DNA from: a bacterium
GTDB taxonomy: Archaea > Nanobdellota > Nanobdellia > Pacearchaeales > GW2011-AR1
Assembly (NCBI GenBank): GCA_030588935.1
Contig: JAUUWR010000058.1
Span: forward strand, 1-6,051
Reading direction: 5' to 3'
Length of the DNA stretch: 6,051 bases
Part shown: in pieces, positions 1 to 5,112 of the stretch
Layout of the letters: every line of letters starts with the position of its first letter
Position numbering within the stretch: position 1 is the stretch's first letter
The notes under the pieces: generated by a model
Seen by the model: only the letters and a program-made list of their open reading frames with translations
What the model was told of the DNA's origin: nothing
Databases searched by the model: none
Position numbers and translations under genes: made by a program

Positions 1-872
1 ACCTCTTCTTTTTTAATTTCATAATCTGTGCTCTCTCCTGCTTTTGTGCAGACATAATATTCCTGAATCCTGTCATTATTATATGCAATTGTACAGCTTA
101 TTTCCCCTCCATCTGTTGAAGGCTCTGGCAAATCACAGGAATCTAAAGAATAACCATCTAAATCATACAACCACATCTCAAGCAAACCATCATACCAAGT
201 AGTAGTTCCTTTTTTTACCCAAGCCCCTAAACTAAAATTACTTCCTTCAATTAAATTTATTTTCCCGCAAAAGGGAGTATAATCTATTCTTACATTGCTT
301 AAAGTTGCAGAAGAATCAAAACAGCCCATGCCTTGTTCATATACACAGGAATAATCATTTAAAAAATTTTTTGAACTCCATTCTGTTACCCCATCGTCTA
401 AAATATCTATTTTTAAAGGATTTATACAGCTTGGAATATTGCTGGCAGAAACATCAAATTTTAATTCTTTTATTGAACTTATTGCCCCTTCACTTATAAA
501 AAAAGAAATAATTTCCTCTTCTTCATAACCAAGTGAAAAACTTTTGCTGTCCTCGCCATTGCTTGAGGTATAACCATCCCCGCAGCCAATTGGTGTGCAA
601 TCATATACAGCAAGATTAACATTTAAAAAATCAACTAAATTTATAGAGCCAGCAAAATTACTTGAAATCAAGCTATCTGTAAACTCATCCTGAAAACTAA
701 TATTCATCCATCCCTTGATATTTTCAGAAGGCCCATAAAATAAATCCACATTATAAGATTCGTTTCCTTCCCCTAACTGAAAACTTCCAAGAACAAAATT
801 TACAGATAAAACTAAAAATAAGAATATTCCAAAAACAGCTAAGACTAATAAGTTCTTCATCTCTTTTTTCAT
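1..872 (-). CDS. Secreted Cys-containing surface protein, N-terminal part (runs off left edge)
   Basis: The minus strand is open from an ATG at 872 to the window edge, giving 290 residues without a stop. Residues 1-29 form a Sec-type signal peptide: basic start MKKEMK, then a hydrophobic core LLVLAVFGIFLFLVLSVNF. The exported part has regular beta-rich composition with scattered Cys at about 92, 97, 149, 176, 184, 202, 246, 260 and 275. The segments ENIKGWMNISF (50-60), SINLVDFL (76-83) and CINPLKIDILDDG (149-161) match, from memory, a recurring extracellular domain of DPANN surface proteins, often followed by LamG-like domains; no database check was possible. The ATG at 872 is preferred over the one at 860 because a TATA box is centred about 25 bases upstream, as for the neighbouring genes. 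Role is likely cell-envelope or adhesion; the exact ligand is unknown. Gene presence is secure; function is weakly supported. Confidence 0.85.
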   Translation of the reverse strand, partial: MKKEMKNLLVLAVFGIFLFLVLSVNFVLGSFQLGEGNESYNVDLFYGPSENIKGWMNISFQDEFTDSLISSNFAGSINLVDFLNVNLAVYDCTPIGCGDGYTSSNGEDSKSFSLGYEEEEIISFFISEGAISSIKELKFDVSASNIPSCINPLKIDILDDGVTEWSSKNFLNDYSCVYEQGMGCFDSSATLSNVRIDYTPFCGKINLIEGSNFSLGAWVKKGTTTWYDGLLEMWLYDLDGYSLDSCDLPEPSTDGGEISCTIAYNNDRIQEYYVCTKAGESTDYEIKKEE

Positions 873-889
873 ATTATACAAAGAAAAAA

Positions 890-910
890 CAAGTTTATAA
901 AAATATTGTT
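890..910 (-). promoter_or_regulatory. TATA-box promoter of the 1-872 surface gene
   Basis: On the minus strand TTTATAAA (901 to 894) sits in an A/T tract centred about 25 bases before the ATG at 872. That is the usual archaeal TATA-to-start distance, so the mRNA is predicted to be leaderless. The 16-base core AAAACAAGTTTATAAA (plus-strand reading) is identical to the promoter of the 881-residue gene. Confidence 0.65.
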
Positions 911-928
911 AACGAAAATTAGTTTTAT

Positions 929-960
929 GAAATTCAGGAAGCTTCGCTAACCTGAATTTC
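929..960. other. Perfect 10-bp hairpin with a structured 12-nt loop
   Basis: GAAATTCAGG (929-938) pairs perfectly with CCTGAATTTC (951-960). Within the 12-nt loop AGC (940-942) can pair with GCT (946-948). Read on the minus strand the loop core is AGCGAAGCT, which contains GCGAAGC, known from biophysical work as an unusually stable DNA mini-hairpin with a GAA triloop. It lies 28 bases upstream of the TATA box of the 1-872 gene and about 80 bases beyond the terminator of the 1091-3736 gene. It has no good T-tract on either strand, so it may be a backup terminator, a processed RNA end or a regulator site. Function unknown. Confidence 0.6.
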
Positions 961-1038
961 TTTAACCTCTATATCTGGTAATTATCTTTAAGCTACTCAT
1001 CTTTATAGCTAAAATATTTATAAGATATTAGATAAAAG

Positions 1039-1072
1039 AAAAATTTGGGTTGGTGAAACCCCCCAAATTTTT
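1039..1072 (-). terminator. Hairpin terminator after the 881-residue surface gene
   Basis: An 11-bp perfect stem, AAAAATTTGGG (1039-1049) with CCCAAATTTTT (1062-1072), begins 18 bases past the stop codon at 1091. Its loop can form a further GGT/ACC stem with a GAA triloop on the plus strand. On the minus strand the stem ends in T5, then C, then T4, the pattern expected for transcript release. The next minus-strand gene has its own promoter, so termination here fits the layout. Confidence 0.6.
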
Positions 1073-1090
1073 AATAATATAAATAAAAAC

Positions 1091-3736
1091 CTATTTCTTC
1101 TTCCCTTTTTTCTTTTCTTTCCTAACCATAAACCAGTAAATAATTATGATTATTAAAATTGTGACTATTAAGGTTGCAATTGTAAAAAAAGTAAGTTTGG
1201 TCATCTTGCAATTAAGTTGGTCACTTCCGGCTACACAATATGCAGGTTTTAATTCCCCTTGAGTTACTTCAGAAGAAATCCATGTAGCATCCCATGTTCT
1301 TTCTATCCAACCATCAGTGTCACACTTATCTGTAAGGTCAAAACCAAAACTACACTCTCCGCTAAATGGCAATTCAGTATCACCACAAATAGTCTTAATA
1401 GTAGGAGGAAGATCAGTCATATTCCAACAAGTTGTTGCATCACAAACAATCTGCTCTGCAACTGACAAACATTCTTCATCTTTCCATGCGCATTTACAAT
1501 CTACAATTTCCCAGCACTTTGTACCATATTCTCTGCTTCCCCCACAAGTTAAACCCTCTGTTTCAAGTATAGGATTTAATGCATCTTCTGCAGGAAAAAT
1601 ATTTACTTCACATGTTTGCTGACCATATTCTGTGTACTGCCCACAGCTTGGAATTCCTTGCAACAGCTTACATTCATTATCCTCACATAAATAACCTGGC
1701 GGACAGCAATCTGTTGTTGGCTGCGGATTTAATCCAGGGTCTCTGTAACAATCATCAAGACTTAAAACAACAACCCCACTTGGTTCATACCAAAAAGTAT
1801 TATCAGTAAGCTTGTCCCTGTAACAATAAGGATAAGTAAAAAAACCACTAAACTCTACTTCTGTTGAAGAAAAAGGGTTTGTGCTGGCGCTAAGCCATGC
1901 TTTATGTTTCCCTGCTATTCTAAAAACCCAATCAAACTCTACTAAGCCCATTCCATTGTTCCAGCTTCCGTCATCAAAGGTCCATGAAAAATTAAAACTA
2001 GCATAATTTCCAACCATGCCATTAGGATTAATTGCCTGCCCGTATTCATGTGTTAGTGCGTGGCATGCTCCTCCTAAGCAATCTATTGTGCAGCAATCTG
2101 TTGTACAACCTGCACCAGTACAACCACTTGTTTCCACTGCATAAGTTGAAGAAGCATTAAACTCAACAACTCTTGCTGACTCACCATAAAAAATCTCCCC
2201 CCATTCCGGATTGTCTATATGAGCAAAAACATATTTAGTTCCTGCAGGGTCTATAATTAAAATAGCAATTCTGTCTGTAACAGCCAAGCCCCTTTCATCA
2301 GTCGCTGTTAATTTAATTGTTTTTTGCCCGATTACACTATAAGAATGAGTTAGACTAGATTCTGAACTTGTTGTATCGTCTCCTAAATCCCACAAAAGAG
2401 TTATTTCATCATCTTCATCATAACTTGTTTGTTCAAAATTCATTTCTTCCCCAATATAAAAAATATCCCCTATTTTAGGGCCCACTATATTAACCACAGA
2501 TGCAAAATTATCTTCTGTGCCTGAAACAACTAAATATTCTGATTCCATACTTACCCCCTCAACCTCTGCTTTAAAATAATATTCTCCTGCTTCAGATGCT
2601 CTCCAGGTTATAAAGCCGGTTGTGTCAGTGTCTGCCACTTTATCATCAAACCAAAAACGAACACTTTTCCATATTTCATAATTTATCAATTTAGTATCCA
2701 TTCCAGAACCAGCCACCATTAATTTAACTTTATCATTTAAATGCGCTGTACTTATTGGTGTTTCTTGCATATCTGCCCAATAAGCATTTGTTATTGGAGG
2801 AAGAATACAAATTCCATCTTGGCAAATTTCTTCAGCACCACAATTATCACTACAATCTAATGTTCCACTACATCCATCATCTAATGAACTTCCACACAGC
2901 CCTGAATAATCTCCAGAACATGTGTTAAGAAGGCAACAAATTCCATCTTGGCAAATTTCTCCAGCTCCACAAGGGCAATCAGCAACACATGAAGAACAAT
3001 TTTCTCCAAATTCAGTATCACAGGTTCCATCACCGCAAACTATTGCAGGACATTGTCCTGGAGAAGCACATTCTATATAACTTTCTAACCTAGTATGTGC
3101 ATGGTCACATTCTTCATCATATTCCCAAACAACCTGCTCTACTTCAAAATAATTTGAATTGACATTATTTATACTTAGATAAGTGTACCCATCATTGTGA
3201 TTACTCCCCCCACAATCAAGAGGTATCCAATCATATCTTTGTATTTCATAGGAATCCCCTAAATTAATAGTTTGAGGAACCCCATTAATCAAAATACTTG
3301 TATCAGATTGTCTTTGAAAAGTATCAAGTCTGTTTAAGTATTGAGTCCATGCAGGGGTACCACTTCCCATAAAATCAACATGAGGATCCCCCCAAGTTTT
3401 AGTTTTAACATTAACTTTAGAATCTCTATAAACTTTATATTTTACAAAAAAACCTGATGTAGGGTCGGAACCTTCTACATTACGTTCTCCAACAACATTT
3501 AATCTTAAATCTTCTGTGATTGTTGGAGAAGGCACCCAATTCCCTTGCGTAGTTGAGTAAGTGACATAACTATCTGTAGTAATAACTATATCATTATTAA
3601 TAAGATCATACCATCCACTTGTATAATCTCTTGCAAGATAATTAAGAGAATATTCAGCACTCACCCCCCCAACCAGCAACATCCCAAATAATCCAAAAAC
3701 TACCAAAACTAACAAACTCTTTATTCCTCTTTTCAT
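1091..3736 (-). CDS. Cys-rich PKD-domain surface protein, membrane-anchored, 881 aa
   Basis: A complete gene, ATG at 3736 to TAG at 1091. Residues 1-27 are a signal peptide ending VSA|E, and residues about 848-869 are a C-terminal membrane helix followed by a very basic tail (RKEKKKGKKK). The body therefore lies outside the membrane, anchored at its C-terminus. Domains in order: an N-terminal region with a WGDPHVDF motif (115-122); a Cys-rich segment (about 223-310) opening with CGDGTCDTEFGENC and carrying two EICQDGIC repeats; an Ig-like beta domain (about 317-406); a PKD domain (about 411-497) with WDLGDD and THSY signatures; a second PKD-like segment around WTFDDGS (585-591); and a Cys-rich C-terminal region (about 638-843). 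I count 46 Cys, none between 311 and 538, which suggests disulfide-bonded modules. Adhesion or envelope structure is likely; no catalytic site was seen. The TATA box 25 bases upstream fixes the start. Confidence 0.95.
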   Translation of the reverse strand: MKRGIKSLLVLVVFGLFGMLLVGGVSAEYSLNYLARDYTSGWYDLINNDIVITTDSYVTYSTTQGNWVPSPTITEDLRLNVVGERNVEGSDPTSGFFVKYKVYRDSKVNVKTKTWGDPHVDFMGSGTPAWTQYLNRLDTFQRQSDTSILINGVPQTINLGDSYEIQRYDWIPLDCGGSNHNDGYTYLSINNVNSNYFEVEQVVWEYDEECDHAHTRLESYIECASPGQCPAIVCGDGTCDTEFGENCSSCVADCPCGAGEICQDGICCLLNTCSGDYSGLCGSSLDDGCSGTLDCSDNCGAEEICQDGICILPPITNAYWADMQETPISTAHLNDKVKLMVAGSGMDTKLINYEIWKSVRFWFDDKVADTDTTGFITWRASEAGEYYFKAEVEGVSMESEYLVVSGTEDNFASVVNIVGPKIGDIFYIGEEMNFEQTSYDEDDEITLLWDLGDDTTSSESSLTHSYSVIGQKTIKLTATDERGLAVTDRIAILIIDPAGTKYVFAHIDNPEWGEIFYGESARVVEFNASSTYAVETSGCTGAGCTTDCCTIDCLGGACHALTHEYGQAINPNGMVGNYASFNFSWTFDDGSWNNGMGLVEFDWVFRIAGKHKAWLSASTNPFSSTEVEFSGFFTYPYCYRDKLTDNTFWYEPSGVVVLSLDDCYRDPGLNPQPTTDCCPPGYLCEDNECKLLQGIPSCGQYTEYGQQTCEVNIFPAEDALNPILETEGLTCGGSREYGTKCWEIVDCKCAWKDEECLSVAEQIVCDATTCWNMTDLPPTIKTICGDTELPFSGECSFGFDLTDKCDTDGWIERTWDATWISSEVTQGELKPAYCVAGSDQLNCKMTKLTFFTIATLIVTILIIIIIYWFMVRKEKKKGKKK
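2807..2831 (-). repeat. 25-bp exact direct repeat, copy A (EICQDGIC module)
   Basis: This 25-base block is identical to 2936-2960, 129 bases (43 codons) away in the same frame. It encodes the second EICQDGIC motif of the surface protein (residues about 303-310). Identity at the DNA level, including third codon positions, suggests recent internal duplication or gene conversion of the Cys module. Confidence 0.85.
2936..2960 (-). repeat. 25-bp exact direct repeat, copy B (EICQDGIC module)
   Basis: Partner of 2807-2831. It encodes the first EICQDGIC motif (residues about 260-267), which follows CGAG, where the other copy follows CGAE. Confidence 0.85.
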
Positions 3737-3741
3737 ATTTT

Positions 3742-3773
3742 ATTAACAGAAAACAAGTTTATAAATATTTCTT
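3742..3773 (-). promoter_or_regulatory. TATA-box promoter of the 881-residue gene; 32-bp repeat copy
   Basis: The minus strand carries TTTATAAA (3765 to 3758), centred 25 bases before the ATG at 3736, so a leaderless transcript is predicted. The whole 32-base block is identical to 4887-4918, and its core is shared with the promoter of the 1-872 gene. That makes it both a promoter and a dispersed repeat. Confidence 0.7.
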
Positions 3774-3839
3774 CTTATATACAATCATTAATAAATAATA
3801 AGATAATATTAAGAGCCCATAAACTACTCCTGCTGCCAC
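3759..3839 (-). CDS. Possible tiny membrane peptide (26 aa, GTG start) or a 5'-damaged remnant
   Basis: Downstream of the nucleotidyltransferase operon one minus-strand frame reads FFVAAGVVYGLLILSYYLL and ends MIVYKKKYL-stop at 3759. This is one membrane helix followed by a KKK anchor. A GTG at 3839 would give 26 residues; the frame is open back to a stop at 3855-3857. An ATG at 3850 lies one frame off, so a single inserted base just after it would yield a clean 30-residue start. The shape recalls single-helix peptides such as CcmD-like proteins or type I toxins, but AT-rich DNA can mimic such segments. The stop codon overlaps the TATA box of the 881-residue gene. Real coding status is uncertain. 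Confidence 0.25.
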   Translation of the reverse strand: MAAGVVYGLLILSYYLLMIVYKKKYL

Positions 3840-3867
3840 AAAGAATTCATAGCCTTAGAAAATTTTG

Positions 3868-4053
3868 TTATTGTTTCTCCAACTGTTCTTTCTTTTTATC
3901 TTCTTCTCTTTCAAGGTTGGCTATTTCTTTTATATAATATCTTACAAGATCTTCATCCCCTTTTTCTTTAGCCTCTTCTAACTTTTCTTCATGAATCCCT
4001 ACTTGTTTTTTTATAGATTCAATTCCTTTTTGTAATCTTTTTTTTCGTTTCAT
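3868..4053 (-). CDS. Small charged helical-hairpin protein, 61 aa
   Basis: ATG at 4053 to TAA at 3868. The protein is almost entirely charged and helical: helix 1 about 2-30 (heptad-like IESIKKQVGIHEEKLEEAK), a turn at KGDED (31-35), and helix 2 about 36-60 (LVRYYIKEIANLEREEDKKK). No Cys, signal peptide or membrane segment is present, so it is cytosolic. Its first 35 bases overlap the end of the nucleotidyltransferase gene in another frame and no separate promoter is visible, so it is probably translated by coupling from the same mRNA. A partner, substrate or antitoxin-like role toward the upstream enzyme is inferred from this arrangement alone. I do not recognise a named family. The conserved-looking reading and the tight overlap make it a likely real gene. 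Confidence 0.75.
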   Translation of the reverse strand: MKRKKRLQKGIESIKKQVGIHEEKLEEAKEKGDEDLVRYYIKEIANLEREEDKKKEQLEKQ

Positions 4054-4816
4054 TTTTTATTTTCTCAGAATAATCCCTCACTATTTTTATTAAATCCAGA
4101 ATTTCCTTCTTTTCTATGATAGTTTTAACTTCTTTATCTTCTCTTATTTCTCTGTAAATATCTAAAAATTTATTTATTTTTTTTTCGTTTAAACCATGTT
4201 CTTTTAATAGTTCTTTTATAGATTTATTACTAAAAAATTTATTTTTTAGAAGGGATTCCATCATATAACAAATCCTAATTCTCATTATTAAAGAATAGAT
4301 ATGGGTGGGAGATATATCTTTATCATCTATTTCTACAAAAGTTTCTATTATTTTTAGTATTCTTTTAATATCTTGAAAATGCCAATTAAATTTCTTTAAA
4401 TCAATCTCATAATTTTTTAAATCCTCTAACAACAACGGATTTAGAAAAGATTTTGCCTCTTTTAATATAGGCATAATAATAGCCGGAAAATTCTTTATAG
4501 ATTTTTTTAAACTTTCTAAATCTATTGCTCTTACATCTATATCTTCTAAGATTGCCCTAAGTTTTTCATCTTTTTCCTTTGTGATTATCAATATATCAAT
4601 ATCTGAATTTCGATTTTGTTCTCCTCTAGAATAACTTCCATAAAGATAGACCCCTAATATATTAGGCATATATTCGATTAATTTATACAAAATTCTATTT
4701 CTTATTTCATCAATTCCTTCAGGGAGAACAACTACAATTTCCTTGCCCTCATATTCTTTAGGAACATAGACTGCCGCCCCATTTCCAATTCTAACAACTT
4801 TCTTTATTATTTTCAT
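4019..4816 (-). CDS. AbrB-like domain fused to an MNT-type nucleotidyltransferase, 265 aa
   Basis: ATG at 4816 to TGA at 4019. Residues 1-32 (KVVRIGNGAAVYVPKEYEG and following) have the pattern of a SpoVT/AbrB-like swapped-hairpin DNA-binding domain of archaea. Residues about 40-105 form a minimal nucleotidyltransferase (Pol beta superfamily) with the GS motif and metal-binding pair in GSYSRGEQNRNSDID (60-74: G60, S61, D72, D74) and a likely third Asp at 94. Residues about 140-255 are all-helical, including IYSLIMRIRICYMMESLL; no clear HEPN RX4-6H motif is seen. Known MNT enzymes move a nucleotide onto protein or small-molecule targets, and many are antitoxins that AMPylate HEPN toxins. Here the target is unknown. 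The gene overlaps the downstream 61-aa gene by 35 bases and has its own TATA box plus palindromes upstream, which suggests autoregulation by the N-terminal domain. The catalytic residues look intact. Confidence 0.9.
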   Translation of the reverse strand: MKIIKKVVRIGNGAAVYVPKEYEGKEIVVVLPEGIDEIRNRILYKLIEYMPNILGVYLYGSYSRGEQNRNSDIDILIITKEKDEKLRAILEDIDVRAIDLESLKKSIKNFPAIIMPILKEAKSFLNPLLLEDLKNYEIDLKKFNWHFQDIKRILKIIETFVEIDDKDISPTHIYSLIMRIRICYMMESLLKNKFFSNKSIKELLKEHGLNEKKINKFLDIYREIREDKEVKTIIEKKEILDLIKIVRDYSEKIKNETKKKITKRN

Positions 4817-4820
4817 AGTC

Positions 4821-4837
4821 TATACATGTATATACAT
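4821..4837. promoter_or_regulatory. Overlapping palindromes between TATA box and start: likely operator
   Basis: TATACATGTATA (4821-4832) and ATGTATATACAT (4826-4837) are both perfect 12-bp palindromes overlapping by seven bases. They fill the space between the TATA box (4838-4845) and the ATG at 4816, where a bound repressor would block initiation. The encoded protein's own AbrB-like domain is the obvious candidate ligand, by inference. The bases are all A/T-rich alternating, so some symmetry could be chance. Confidence 0.45.
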
Positions 4838-4845
4838 TATTTAAA
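4838..4845 (-). promoter_or_regulatory. Proximal TATA box of the nucleotidyltransferase operon
   Basis: The minus strand reads GAAAGGTTTAAATAATG, with TTTAAATA at 4845 to 4838 centred 25 bases before the ATG at 4816 and a purine/A-rich BRE-like stretch upstream. Spacing matches the other minus-strand genes, so a leaderless mRNA is predicted. Confidence 0.6.
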
Positions 4846-4852
4846 CCTTTCT

Positions 4853-4887
4853 ATTACATTTGTAACAATAATTTATTACGTTTGTAA
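4853..4887. promoter_or_regulatory. Two TTAC-N4-GTAA dyads, 22 bp apart: operator candidates
   Basis: ATTACATTTGTAA (4853-4865) and ATTACGTTTGTAA (4875-4887) differ at one base. Each contains the dyad TTAC-N4-GTAA, and the copies start 22 bases apart, about two helical turns, so they would face the same side of DNA. They lie just upstream of the proximal TATA box, and the distal copy overlaps the start site predicted from the upstream repeat promoter. Binding by the AbrB-like domain of the adjacent gene is an inference. Confidence 0.4.
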
Positions 4888-4918
4888 TTAACAGAAAACA
4901 AGTTTATAAATATTTCTT
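4887..4918 (-). repeat. 32-bp exact copy of the surface-gene promoter, no start codon behind it
   Basis: This block is identical to 3742-3773, including TTTATAAA at 4910 to 4903 (minus). Where the original has the ATG, this copy reads on into other sequence, so no gene starts at the leaderless position (about 4881-4885). It could act as a distal promoter giving the nucleotidyltransferase mRNA a leader of about 65 bases, or be a relic of recombination or duplication. Promoter activity is inferred; the repeat itself is directly seen. Confidence 0.75.
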
Positions 4919-4947
4919 AATGATAATAAAATTAATAATATTACTAA

Positions 4948-5036
4948 CTTACAAAAACCTTACGCTCGAGAGATGAGAAGCTTAAGCAACCAAAACAACG
5001 CAAGCAAACTCATAATCAAACTTATTATTTTGTAAG
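4948..5036. other. GC-richer island bounded by a 9-bp inverted repeat; possible small RNA
   Basis: In the 296-base divergent gap, CTTACAAAA (4948-4956) and TTTTGTAAG (5028-5036) bracket a stretch richer in G/C than its surroundings. It contains CTCGAG (4965-4970), the palindrome GCTTAAGC (4980-4987), and an ATGAG (4973-4977) that can pair with CTCAT (5010-5014). No tRNA arms, C/D boxes or H/ACA boxes could be made to fit. A 20-codon frame starts at ATG 4973 and ends with TAA at 5035, with no convincing start signal. A 9-bp inverted repeat at this distance can occur by chance, so a structured RNA is only one possibility. The rest of the gap, apart from the sites listed separately, shows nothing. 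Confidence 0.25.
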
Positions 5037-5073
5037 ATTCTAATAAAAATAATATAAATCATTAAATCAAAAC

Positions 5074-5083
5074 ATATTTAAAC
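5074..5083 (+). promoter_or_regulatory. TATA box upstream of the small secreted gene
   Basis: ATATTTAAAC lies about 33 bases before the ATG at 5113, which predicts a leader of roughly 8 bases. No Shine-Dalgarno sequence precedes the ATG (the bases there are AATATAAAAAAG). It is the only plus-strand promoter seen in the window. Confidence 0.5.
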
Positions 5084-5112
5084 ACTTAATTCTTATCAAT
5101 AATATAAAAAAG

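Noticed and set aside
305..499. Plus-strand open frame of 64 codons
   Set aside because: It is antisense to the partial surface gene, has no promoter and has low-complexity Leu/His/Asn composition; it is a shadow.
988..1002. Similarity of AGATGAGNAGCTTAA between the minus strand at 988-1002 and the plus strand at 4971-4985
   Set aside because: A 14-of-15 match is roughly what chance gives in 6 kb of AT-rich DNA when both strands are compared, and the flanks do not match.
1259..1809. Three plus-strand open frames (1259-1465, 1317-1622, 1579-1809)
   Set aside because: All are antisense to the Cys-rich 881-residue gene, overlap one another in different frames and have no promoter; they are shadows of its codon use.
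4019..4816. Classical MNT/HEPN toxin-antitoxin pair
   Set aside because: The nucleotidyltransferase is present, but neither its helical tail nor the 61-aa neighbour shows an RX4-6H HEPN motif, so the classical label is not supported.
4948..5036. tRNA or C/D box RNA in the divergent gap
   Set aside because: No T-loop or anticodon arm can be formed; a weak box C-like GAGATGA has no CTGA partner at a suitable distance.
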